From the NCBI RefSeq assembly GCF_000011905.1, contig NC_002936.3:1364001-1428000 (forward strand): a stretch of DNA of 64,000 bases, written 5' to 3'. Source of the stretch: Dehalococcoides mccartyi 195 (GTDB lineage Bacteria; Chloroflexota; Dehalococcoidia; Dehalococcoidales; Dehalococcoidaceae). The notes beneath the pieces are model-generated. The model searched no databases and was not told the DNA's origin. It worked only from the letters and a program-made list of their open reading frames with translations. Shown here one piece after another: positions 1-7,470 of this stretch (positions are counted from its first letter, which is position 1; each line of letters begins with the position of its first letter). Made by a program: the position numbers and the translations under genes.

Positions 1-1254
1 CCCTTTCTGCTTGGGGTGATAATAGCTGAAATCCTTGAAGGGTACGATAAGGTCTTTAATCCGCTCCAAAATACTGTTTATCCACTCACTATATTCGGGG
101 AAAGCAGCCGAGAGCTCTTTTAACCTGGTTTTCTCAAAGCTTTCGTAATAAACCAAGATGCTCCCTTTCAGCCCAATATCCTTCTTAAGCTCTGCCAGAA
201 AACCCGGGCGGGGGTCGCCCTTATCTTCGGCCAGATAAGAATAGTGTTTAACTCCGGAATCTATACTATCTTGGATATGGAGTGAAAACTGGAAAGGGAT
301 ATTCTGATATGGCCTAGTGCCGTCATATATGGGCACAGCAGTGGCAAAGGTTTCAAAGTCCAAGTAATGCAGGGGATACTCCAGTTTATTCAAGAATGAC
401 GTTATTTCAGCAGACTTTACATAAGGTGTGGCACTGGTAACGCAATCTTTCTGGATTTGTTGTTTGGCATTCAGCTTTATGCCTGCGGGTATTTGGCTGA
501 TTTCTAAAATGCCCATCTGCTGAAGTTCCGGACAGATTTTGTTGCCGTAATAAAGAGTAAAGATATTATGTTCCGGTAAATCCAGCCAGCAGTCATCCTT
601 AAGCGGGCAGGGATAAGGCGAATCACAATGCTTTCCAATAGTTGCTTCGGGGCAGGTTTCCGAATCCATAGTATCCAGCATGGCGCTAATATTTGCCTCT
701 AAATCACAGGTATATTCAGCCAGCTTGTCGGTTAGATTTTCCGTAACGAACAATCCGGCTGAGTCTATCTCTCCGCTTTTAATGTAATCTTTATTAAGGT
801 GCATAAGATAACAATCCCGCACCTTAAGCCCGGAAAACTGACAGCAAAGCCTTTGAAAGGCAATATCATAGAAATGCTCTTCTTTAACTTCGGTGGTGCT
901 TTTAACTTCTATAATATCCCATTCATCGGCACCTGCAGGGTTAAGTATATCCACCCTGGAATAGAGCCGGTTGGTTAAAAATCCGGCTTCAAACAGGGGA
1001 AGGCGCACTAAAAGAGCCTCCCGTGTATCCTTCAGGTTTTGGCTGAAGTTTTCAGTTTGCAGGCTGATACCTTCAGGATAAAGAAGTTTGGCCAGTTCGC
1101 CTACCTGATGCCCTTGGTCAAAGGTGTGCTGGGTAGCAGGGCTAACCTCCGGCATATTTACAGAATCATTAGCGGATTCCCAGAGTAATTTTAAACACTG
1201 CAGGCCGGTTATATATTTAGATTTTGATAGGCTTTTTTGATAAATCAGTTTCAT
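1..1254 (-). CDS. Cas4-like / DUF2779 nuclease, 3' end beyond window
   Basis: The frame is open from an ATG at 1254 to the window edge (418 codons seen). The N-terminal half has a PD-(D/E)XK signature (Asp102, then Glu116-Val-Lys118) followed by a four-cysteine cluster (CPEATIGKHC, then PYPCPLKDDCW) resembling the Fe-S cysteines of Cas4/AddB-type nucleases. The C-terminal half carries YLDFETF, the acidic start of a DEDD-type exonuclease fold, typical of DUF2779. It probably acts on DNA, but the substrate is unknown. The start follows a purine-rich GGGGGAGA. It lies downstream of the AAA+ operon on the same strand, about 140 bases after the preceding gene. Confidence 0.75.
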   Translation of the reverse strand, partial: MKLIYQKSLSKSKYITGLQCLKLLWESANDSVNMPEVSPATQHTFDQGHQVGELAKLLYPEGISLQTENFSQNLKDTREALLVRLPLFEAGFLTNRLYSRVDILNPAGADEWDIIEVKSTTEVKEEHFYDIAFQRLCCQFSGLKVRDCYLMHLNKDYIKSGEIDSAGLFVTENLTDKLAEYTCDLEANISAMLDTMDSETCPEATIGKHCDSPYPCPLKDDCWLDLPEHNIFTLYYGNKICPELQQMGILEISQIPAGIKLNAKQQIQKDCVTSATPYVKSAEITSFLNKLEYPLHYLDFETFATAVPIYDGTRPYQNIPFQFSLHIQDSIDSGVKHYSYLAEDKGDPRPGFLAELKKDIGLKGSILVYYESFEKTRLKELSAAFPEYSEWINSILERIKDLIVPFKDFSYYHPKQKG

Positions 1255-1391
1255 TCTCCCCCGGTTTATCGGTACAGATAAACTAGTATATTTACAGCAC
1301 TTCCAAGCAGGCTATCTGTATACTAAGCCAATGCATCCGGGATAAACAACCCGTGCTTCAGCTAATATTTCAGCAACCTGCCCAATCAATA

Positions 1392-1949
1392 CTAATAATA
1401 CCCTCTCAGTTCATAGTCCCCGTCATGCCAGACATAGTAAATATATTCAGGCTCAACAAAAACAACGTTTATATAGGTATTGGTATAATCATCATAAGAT
1501 ATATTCCAGATATAGCCATCTGCCAGAGCCAGCTTCTGAAGTGCCAAACTTCGGTCCCAACCGGACAGACTCCAGCTAACCTTGTTTACGGCAGTGTTCA
1601 ACCAGTTTTTCAGTGCTGTTACAGACGTAAAATACTTCTGAGGGTATTTGGCATTAAGCTGGTTTATCTGGTTAGTCAGATTGATAATCTGGCTGGATTT
1701 CTGGCTATTCTGGGAGTTAAGGGTGTTTACCTGTGAGTAAAGGGATATATTTTCAGTTATCAGGCCTTCCTTTTCGGCCGAAAGGGTATTATAAGAACTT
1801 TGGAGATTATCCTTTGCGGAAGCGGTATTGTTCCACTGGTAGCCCAGGAAACCGACGGTAGCCACCAGCAAGCCGCTTAGTATGCACAAGCCAATAAACC
1901 CCCTTCTAAACCAGTTCTGTTTGGTCTGGAGCATATCCGGCAAAACCAC
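1392..1949 (-). CDS. Membrane-anchored coiled-coil protein, unknown function
   Basis: 185 residues from a GTG that directly abuts the TAG of the upstream gene, so it is translationally coupled; an ATG six codons later is the alternative start. One transmembrane segment (about residues 17-37) is followed by a Ser/Asn/Gln-rich coiled coil (about 40-95) with regular QxN repeats, then a globular C-terminal part rich in Tyr and Trp. No family recognised. It is the last gene of a three-gene operon with a zinc-ribbon membrane protein and an AAA+ ATPase, and could be their membrane-bound partner; that role is inferred from position only. Confidence 0.7.
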   Translation of the reverse strand: MVLPDMLQTKQNWFRRGFIGLCILSGLLVATVGFLGYQWNNTASAKDNLQSSYNTLSAEKEGLITENISLYSQVNTLNSQNSQKSSQIINLTNQINQLNAKYPQKYFTSVTALKNWLNTAVNKVSWSLSGWDRSLALQKLALADGYIWNISYDDYTNTYINVVFVEPEYIYYVWHDGDYELRGYY

Positions 1950-2498
1950 CTACTCCCCCGATAATGGAATTACATCAGACGGGGCAGATTCGGCCAAGTG
2001 ACTTTCCATTATAGGGCTTTCGGTTAGCGGAGTATTCCGCCTCGAGCTGCCGCAATTTCTGCAAAAAGCATCACCTTCTCCCAGTTTGTTACCGCATTTG
2101 GCACAAAAAGACATCTGATTTCCCTTTTTATTTATTTCTGGCGTTTTCTTCAAAGCTGAAAGGGTATTTTTACCCGCAGTTTGTGTGGAAAACAATACAG
2201 AGTTTCTTCGGTTATCAAGCATGAAAGGGGCTAGCCAGCCGAACGGGACAAATAGTAATAATAACCAGACCAGGCTCCGCCCTTTCTGCCTGAGTACCCA
2301 GCCCACCAAAACCAACAGCCAGACAACATATGCCATTACAAAAACATAGTAGATATCCAGCCAAACGGTTTCGTCCAGTACCTGTTGCTGAGCCGAAGCG
2401 ACCTGAGAGGTGATAAAAATAGCCAGATACCAGAGAGCTATAGGAATCACCCAACCCAGCACCAAACTCCAGTGGAGGTGTCTTTTAAACCAGTTCAT
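1950..2498 (-). CDS. Membrane protein with zinc ribbon
   Basis: 182 residues. Three hydrophobic segments (about residues 10-32, 45-68 and 72-92) are followed by a soluble tail with a zinc_ribbon_2 motif, CAKCGNKL then CRNCG. The start codon overlaps the stop of the AAA+ gene (ATGA), which indicates coupled translation. The C-terminal stretch after the ribbon is Ser/Pro-rich and probably disordered. Membrane zinc-ribbon proteins of this kind are common and functionally uninformative; the operon suggests it works with the ATPase. Confidence 0.75.
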   Translation of the reverse strand: MNWFKRHLHWSLVLGWVIPIALWYLAIFITSQVASAQQQVLDETVWLDIYYVFVMAYVVWLLVLVGWVLRQKGRSLVWLLLLFVPFGWLAPFMLDNRRNSVLFSTQTAGKNTLSALKKTPEINKKGNQMSFCAKCGNKLGEGDAFCRNCGSSRRNTPLTESPIMESHLAESAPSDVIPLSGE

Positions 2499-3817
2499 TC
2501 GTTTTCCTTTCTTCTAGTTGCCTGAATAAAGCCTAAATGGCTGTTTTTTATCCCGTAGATATGCCGCAGGGCTTTATCAATATCGGCCGGACCAATCTGC
2601 AAGAGGTTATTCTGTGTATTACTTTTGGTTTGGCATTCAATAGCCAGACTGAAAACGACCTCCTGCAACTGGGCGGGGGTATAACATTCGCTATGGCGAG
2701 CCAGATAAAGCCTGGCATCCGGTGATAAACGAATCTTGCGGCAGAGCCGGTTTATAATCTCCTGCCGCTGGGACAGGTCAGGCCGCTTCAAGGTAATAAC
2801 CCGGTCAAAACGGGAAGGGCGCCTTATCAGGGCATTATCCAGTGAATCCAGAAAATTGGTGGTGGCGATGGTGACTACCCCGAGGTTGGTTTCCAACCCG
2901 TCCAGTGCCGCCAGCAAAGCACTCAAGGGTGTAGCAGCTTCATTCCCGTATTCGTCCCTGCTTTTGCCTATTAAATCCAGGTCTTCTATAAACACAATCG
3001 ACGGGCTGAGTTCGCGGGCAATTTCGTATAATTCATCTACATACCAAGCTTCCCGCAACTGGTAGCAGTCGGTGGTTATGCAGGTAATATCTTTGGCTCC
3101 AGACATAAGGGCTTTGCACACTATTGTTTTGCCGGTGCCAGGCTCACCAGCCAGCAGCAAACCTCTTTTCTTGGATATGCCCAAACGGGAAAGCCTGTCC
3201 TGTTGTTTCAGAAACTGAACCGAGTTCAGGTAAATATCATCCTTTACAGATTCCTCAAGGATAATACTGTCCCAACTTTGAGAACCGGGCTTGAGAAAGC
3301 GAAGTACACCCCCAAAACTGATACACTTCCCTTTGTAAAAGTTCTCCTTTTTGGCTAAAGCCTCAACCTGGACGGCAAAGTCATCCAGCAGGGCTTGGTT
3401 ACCACGTTCCGCCTCCAGTTGCAAAGTAGCACCCCGACAGTTGCCATCCAGAGTTAAAACCAGACGGGTTTCATTCCGGGATATAAGTATCTGACCATTT
3501 GTCATCAGATTCAGAGTGGTTTCGGGGGAAATCTGAATATTGGCGTAGCTGGGCTGGTCTTCCCGGTAACCCAGTTTGCGGTAAATATCCCAGCCGGCTC
3601 TCTTTAAATAAGTTTCTACTGTCCAAGCCAGCAAATCACCATAGTAGTTTTCAAGAGCAACAGTGGCATAACAACGATGAGCCTCGCTAAAGAACTGGTC
3701 TATATCCGTCTGGTTTTTCTTCTGGCGTTTAAGATGAAGTTGTTTTGACATCGGCTGCCAGTCATCTCCATCCAAGGCCGCTTCCAGCATTTCCTCCTCA
3801 TCCAGTATTTCTTCCAT
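2495..3817 (-). CDS. AAA+ ATPase
   Basis: 440 residues. I chose the ATG at 3817, preceded by AAAGGTGAT; a longer frame to 3856 lacks a ribosome site. Walker A is GEPGTGKT (about residues 224-231), Walker B is IVFIEDLD (about 274-281), and the second region of homology has RRPSRFDR with the arginine finger, placing it among classical AAA proteins of the CDC48/FtsH/Bcs1 type. The N-terminal 200 residues match nothing I recognise and could recognise substrate. No protease motif is present. It heads the operon with two membrane proteins and has twin palindromic operators just upstream, so it is probably regulated. Confidence 0.85.
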   Translation of the reverse strand: MEEILDEEEMLEAALDGDDWQPMSKQLHLKRQKKNQTDIDQFFSEAHRCYATVALENYYGDLLAWTVETYLKRAGWDIYRKLGYREDQPSYANIQISPETTLNLMTNGQILISRNETRLVLTLDGNCRGATLQLEAERGNQALLDDFAVQVEALAKKENFYKGKCISFGGVLRFLKPGSQSWDSIILEESVKDDIYLNSVQFLKQQDRLSRLGISKKRGLLLAGEPGTGKTIVCKALMSGAKDITCITTDCYQLREAWYVDELYEIARELSPSIVFIEDLDLIGKSRDEYGNEAATPLSALLAALDGLETNLGVVTIATTNFLDSLDNALIRRPSRFDRVITLKRPDLSQRQEIINRLCRKIRLSPDARLYLARHSECYTPAQLQEVVFSLAIECQTKSNTQNNLLQIGPADIDKALRHIYGIKNSHLGFIQATRRKENE

Positions 3818-3860
3818 ATTTATCACCTTTATCCAAATAAAGCAGATTATAACCATAGCC

Positions 3861-3880
3861 TGTGACAGGTATATGTCACA
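3861..3880. promoter_or_regulatory. Operator palindrome 1 (TGTGACA-N6-TGTCACA)
   Basis: A 20-bp inverted repeat, TGTGACA GGTATA TGTCACA, in the 147-bp divergent region between the AAA+ operon and the NucS-like gene. A second copy with identical arms starts 39 bp further on. The arm spacing (TGTGA-N10-TCACA) does not fit the CRP consensus (N6), so another dimeric regulator is likely. The nearest candidate is the WYL protein at 4549. Confidence 0.7.
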
Positions 3881-3899
3881 CTTTTTTAAAGAATTTTTC

Positions 3900-3919
3900 T
3901 GTGACAGACAGCTGTCACA
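3900..3919. promoter_or_regulatory. Operator palindrome 2 (TGTGACA-N6-TGTCACA)
   Basis: Second 20-bp copy, TGTGACA GACAGC TGTCACA, with the same perfect 7-bp arms and an unrelated spacer. The 39-bp offset is close to four helical turns, putting both sites on nearly the same DNA face and suiting cooperative binding. It lies 46 bases before the start of the plus-strand gene at 3965. Confidence 0.7.
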
Positions 3920-3964
3920 ACTTTGGTTTAATATAAGTATTTACCATCCCCAAAGGAGGATTAA

Positions 3965-4435
3965 ATGGTCTGGAATGATAACGAAACCGATAGGCAAATA
4001 GAACAGATAATAAACATCTTGGAGAAACAGCCTGAGCTGCTGAATACCGGCTTGAATCAACCCTTGAAATTCCACGCCCGCGAAGCTAATTTGGCAGTTG
4101 GTCAGGCCCAATTGATGCTTGTTAATGAGCAAGAAACTGAACTTTTTGTATTGGAAATTGTCCCGGCTGAAGCCACAGCTGAAGATGTGGGCCGTCTGCT
4201 TGCCTACGTGGAATGGCTGGGAAAAACCCTCTTAAATATCCCGGTTCAGCAGGAATTATCCGGCCAGCCTAACTGGTACCGGTCCGGCTCATTTAAAAAG
4301 CTTGCCAAGATACAGGGAATTATGCTGGCCCACTCTTTCAGCGAAGCTTCTTTGTGTGCGGCTAACGCTTGTCCAAACCTGTTTATGCGAAAATACGCCT
4401 TTAGCCTTAAGATAACCCCGGCGGATAGCGAGTAG
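3965..4435 (+). CDS. NucS/PD-(D/E)XK-like protein, unknown function
   Basis: 156 residues from an ATG after a strong AAAGGAGGATTAA ribosome site. The central part (LFVLEIVPAEATAEDVGRLL, then AYVEWL) resembles the C-terminal nuclease domain of NucS/EndoMS and related PD-(D/E)XK proteins, where a buried strand ends in Glu-x-Lys and is followed by a helix with Gln/Tyr. Here the usual lysine is not obvious (LEIVP), so it may be inactive. It is transcribed divergently from the AAA+ operon across the twin operators. The family call is by motif shape only. Confidence 0.55.
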   Translation: MVWNDNETDRQIEQIINILEKQPELLNTGLNQPLKFHAREANLAVGQAQLMLVNEQETELFVLEIVPAEATAEDVGRLLAYVEWLGKTLLNIPVQQELSGQPNWYRSGSFKKLAKIQGIMLAHSFSEASLCAANACPNLFMRKYAFSLKITPADSE

Positions 4436-4548
4436 ACACTGGCTTCTTTAATTTACCCATTAAAACCAAAATTTACTTGCATTAACCACAGATGTATCTA
4501 TCCAAACCCAACCCGGAGTTATATAATCAACAGAAATGTGAGGCGAAC

Positions 4549-5541
4549 ATGAGTCTGGTCAATGAAGACGGAAAACAGAATTGTTCAGCTAGGCTTTTAA
4601 AGGTTGAACACCTGCTTTACCAGAACCCTAACGGCATTCAGGTCAAAGATATCGCCCGCTTATGCCAAGTTTCCAAGAGAACTTCCTACCGTGACTTGAA
4701 CGAACTTGAAACCACTCTCAAAATACCCCTTATCACCGACAAAAACGGCTACCATATAGCCGATAACTATTTCCTGCCCCCGATTCATTTTACCCTGACC
4801 GAAGGGCTATCTGTCTTTCTGGCTACCCGCCTGCTTTTCGGTTACAGTTGCACCTATAACCCGGATATTGAGTCCACCTTTACCAAGCTCAACTCCGTAA
4901 TGCCTGCTCCCTTTCAGCATCAGATAAGCCAAACACTGGATAAAATGCACGACAAAGCAGCTGATAAAGAGAATATACAAACTATGGCTCTACTTTGCCG
5001 GGCCTGGGCGGAACAACGAAAAGTACAGATTTCTTATTGGACGCTGGGTAAGAAAGACTGCTCCACCCGGGAAGTCTCTCCCTATTTTATAGAACCGGCA
5101 GCCGCCGGACATTCTGCTTACCTGATCGGCCACTGCGGTAAAAGCAACGAAATGCGCACCTTTAAACTAGAGCATATTCAGTCCATAAAGATACTGGATG
5201 ATAAGTATGCAATACCCCGGGATTTTGACATTGATAAATACCACTCTCCCTATTGGGGAATACTAGTAGACGGCGAAGTGAAAGATATAAAGCTCAGCTT
5301 TACCCCGGAAGTGGGCCGGATAATGACAGAGACCATTTTCCATCCCACTCAGGTAAACGAAACCCTGCCGGACCAGTCTGTACTGGTCAGCTTTCGGCTA
5401 GCCGATACGCCTGATTTTGTGTCCTGGGTGCTAAGCTGGGGGGAACGGGTGAAGGTTTTGGAACCGAGAGAACTAAGGGTAAAAGTGATAGAAACTGCCA
5501 GGGGGATGCTGGAAAGGTACGCAGTACAGGAAAAGAAGTAA
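4549..5541 (+). CDS. WYL-domain transcriptional regulator
   Basis: About 330 residues from the ATG at 4549 (GTGAGG upstream); a longer frame starts at 4492 but has no ribosome site. An N-terminal DeoR-type helix-turn-helix (QVKDIARLCQVSKRTSYRDL) is followed by a WYL ligand-sensing domain (KVQISYWTLGKKDCSTREV, then PAAAGHSAYLIGHC) and a C-terminal WCX extension. WYL regulators sense nucleic-acid-like ligands and often control DNA-damage or phage-defence genes. The adjacent nuclease-like and AAA+ genes and the twin palindromes make it the best candidate regulator here, though binding is not shown. Confidence 0.85.
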   Translation: MSLVNEDGKQNCSARLLKVEHLLYQNPNGIQVKDIARLCQVSKRTSYRDLNELETTLKIPLITDKNGYHIADNYFLPPIHFTLTEGLSVFLATRLLFGYSCTYNPDIESTFTKLNSVMPAPFQHQISQTLDKMHDKAADKENIQTMALLCRAWAEQRKVQISYWTLGKKDCSTREVSPYFIEPAAAGHSAYLIGHCGKSNEMRTFKLEHIQSIKILDDKYAIPRDFDIDKYHSPYWGILVDGEVKDIKLSFTPEVGRIMTETIFHPTQVNETLPDQSVLVSFRLADTPDFVSWVLSWGERVKVLEPRELRVKVIETARGMLERYAVQEKK

Positions 5542-5613
5542 ATTCATTCTACCCTCTTGTCTAAGTGAATAGAACCAAAAGGGAAATTGTCTAATGATGA
5601 AAGGAGAATCCAA

Positions 5614-5933
5614 ATGTGCAAACTTTATGAAGATATTTTGTAAGCAGTAAACCAACGAACTGGAATGTATTTGAAAAACCATTCAAACCCTCTGATTCAG
5701 GTCTAAACGCCAATAAATATAGCTCATTTTCGGATTATTGCGACCCTGAAAAAACTGTGCACGGGGAATATAGCAACCACAAAATATTAATCGTTTCTAA
5801 CTGGTATAGAAAATGGGGCAAAACTTCATTCTACTGGGCAATCCCAAATCCTGAGGATTTCATTGATACAATGCTTGAATCTTGTAACCTTATAAGTTAC
5901 AATTGTAACCAGTATGAGTACATTAAGAAATAA
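5614..5933 (+). pseudogene. Frameshifted small gene (106 residues if restored)
   Basis: A good ribosome site (AAAGGAGAATCCAA) precedes ATG at 5614, but the frame stops after nine codons at TAA 5641. A second frame, without its own start, runs open from 5631 to TAA 5931. Adding one T to the TTTT run at 5636-5639 joins them into one 106-residue protein starting MCKLYEDIFVSSKPTNWNVF. The product is rich in Trp, Tyr and Asn and matches no family I know. Its end overlaps the start of the MNT gene. It is either a recent pseudogene or a homopolymer sequencing error. Confidence 0.55.
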
Positions 5934-6525
5934 AGATATCATAGGAACTACCCTTTTCGGCAAAGCAAGGCGAGGCATTTTATCACTGCTCTACGGACAT
6001 GCAGATGAAGAGTATTATCTGCGGCAGATTTCCCGCACTACAGGTATTGGGGTCGGACCGGTTCAGAGGGAACTGAAACAACTTACTGATTCTGGCATTA
6101 TTCGGCGCAGAGTACATAATCAACAGGTATACTATCAGGCTAATCCGATGAACCCGGTATTTAAAGAGTTGAAAAGTCTTATAACCAAGACTTTTGGTAT
6201 AACAGATATCTTTCACAGTGCGTTATTGCCATCTGCTAGCCTAATTAAGGTTGCGTTTATATTTGGCTCTATTGCCAGTGGCAATGAGGATAAAACCAGT
6301 GATATAGACATTATGGTAATTGGTGATATATCATTCGAAGATACGGTTGCCTTACTTTCAGATGCAGAAAAACAGCTCAACCGGGAAATCAACTCAGTAG
6401 TATATCAAACCTCTGAATTTCGGCAAAAAATCGGAAAGGATAATTATTTCATCAATAATGTATTAGAGGGTGAAAAAATTTTTATTATAGGCGACGTACA
6501 TGGACTTGAAGAACTTACTAAATGA
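5914..6525 (+). CDS. MNT-type nucleotidyltransferase antitoxin with wHTH
   Basis: 203 residues. The N-terminal half is an ArsR/MarR-like winged helix (YYLRQISRTTGIGVGPVQRE). The C-terminal half is a minimal nucleotidyltransferase with FGSIASG (about 117-123) and SDID (Asp130, Asp132), the GSx10DxD signature. MNT proteins neutralise HEPN ribonuclease toxins by AMP-transfer to the toxin (known for MntA-HepT). Its stop overlaps the HEPN gene by 26 bases, the usual coupled layout. The fused winged helix may autoregulate the operon. DNA here is AT-richer than the rdh operons. Confidence 0.85.
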   Translation: MSTLRNKDIIGTTLFGKARRGILSLLYGHADEEYYLRQISRTTGIGVGPVQRELKQLTDSGIIRRRVHNQQVYYQANPMNPVFKELKSLITKTFGITDIFHSALLPSASLIKVAFIFGSIASGNEDKTSDIDIMVIGDISFEDTVALLSDAEKQLNREINSVVYQTSEFRQKIGKDNYFINNVLEGEKIFIIGDVHGLEELTK

Positions 6526-6937
6526 CGGACGAATAAAAGAACATACACCAAGCAAACAGGAGATAAAGCAGCTTTTAGCCGTTTTTGACCGTGACATAAC
6601 CGATGCCCAAATAGAGATCTTGAGTACAGACAGAAAATTTTCTACTGCGTATAATGCTGCTCTCACGATAGCCAGAATTGCTTTAGTCAGCAGCGGTTAC
6701 AGGATCACGGGTGAAGGAAGCCATTATTGGACAATTCAAGCCTTAACTTTCATTTTACCATTAGATACAAGCATGATAAGAAAATTTGATAAATTCCGGC
6801 AGAAACGTAATATCAGTGGATATGAGATGACAGGGATGATTTCGGAACAAGATACTAAGGAAATGATTGATTTGGCACGAGAGATTCATAGTGTGGTGCT
6901 AAAATGGTTGTCAGAAAATCACCCTGAATTCATATAG
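6500..6937 (+). CDS. HEPN-domain protein (toxin of MNT-HEPN pair)
   Basis: 145 residues, mainly helical. The conserved HEPN motif appears near residues 100-108 (RQKRNISGY), matching the R-x4-6-H/N pattern with the Tyr that the cognate nucleotidyltransferase modifies in HepT-like proteins. The family normally degrades RNA when unneutralised. The gene starts inside the MNT gene on the same strand with no gap. The catalytic histidine position holds Asn, which is common in HEPN proteins. Confidence 0.8.
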   Translation: MDLKNLLNDGRIKEHTPSKQEIKQLLAVFDRDITDAQIEILSTDRKFSTAYNAALTIARIALVSSGYRITGEGSHYWTIQALTFILPLDTSMIRKFDKFRQKRNISGYEMTGMISEQDTKEMIDLAREIHSVVLKWLSENHPEFI

Positions 6938-6951
6938 GGATAAAATAACAA

Positions 6952-6980
6952 GGAGTTCGATGATCCCCCGTCTCTACCAA
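6952..6980 (+). other. tRNA/tmRNA 3'-end-like sequence, possible att remnant
   Basis: The stretch GGAGTTCGATGATCCCCC followed by GTCTCTACCA looks like the T-arm, acceptor strand and CCA of a tRNA or tmRNA, but no tRNA body lies upstream and the T-stem is imperfect. It sits exactly between the MNT-HEPN pair and the first rdh operon, where an integration scar would be expected. No second copy was found by eye in the window. Confidence 0.25.
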
Positions 6981-7103
6981 AGCTAATAACATGGCTTGTC
7001 CTTGCTAGGGCAGGGCACTTGAACGTAAAAATTCGGACGGGGAATATAGATTATCTAAAAACTCCTTATCTCTACGTAGAATTAAAACCATGGAAACAAA
7101 AGA

Positions 7104-7130
7104 AGGGGGGAGCAAGCTTCCCCTCCCTCA
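7104..7130 (-). terminator. Hairpin downstream of rdhB1
   Basis: A G/C-rich hairpin (GGGGGAGC pairing with GCTTCCCC) 25-50 bases after the rdhB1 stop, followed on the minus strand by TTCTTTTGTTT. A similar stem follows most rdhB genes in this window. Confidence 0.5.
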
Positions 7131-7155
7131 AAATACCGAATACAATTTGCCTAAA

Positions 7156-7443
7156 CTAGGATTGTTTAGCTCTTCTGGCTACCAGCTGCCAGGCAACCAG
7201 CATAAGTATCAAGGCTGGTACACCTATAATCGCAAGCCCCATCCAAGCTGCAAACGGGAAGATCTCTTCCATAGCTCCAAAAAAGTGCTGGATAGCCAGT
7301 AGAAGCAGAGCAAATCCTATGCCGCCTATCAGCCATTCGTACCAGCTTACCTTTAGATTCCGATTACGCAGCCAGTTGGTAATACCGAAAAGAGCCGCTG
7401 CAACAACAGCCCCGACCAGCATAAGGGGTATGAAATACTCCAT
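7156..7443 (-). CDS. rdhB: Reductive dehalogenase membrane anchor RdhB1
   Basis: 95 residues with three predicted membrane helices and the RdhB hallmark WYEWLIGG after the first helix, then QHFFGAMEE and a Trp-Gln-Leu end (LVAWQLVARR). RdhB proteins hold the exported RdhA at the outer face of the cytoplasmic membrane. It starts 27 bases after the rdhA1 stop with an AAAGGAG ribosome site. It belongs to the QHF sequence type, shared with the anchors of rdhA2-4. Confidence 0.93.
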   Translation of the reverse strand: MEYFIPLMLVGAVVAAALFGITNWLRNRNLKVSWYEWLIGGIGFALLLLAIQHFFGAMEEIFPFAAWMGLAIIGVPALILMLVAWQLVARRAKQS

Positions 7444-7470
7444 ATCAATATTCTCCTTTTTTTAAGTAGC

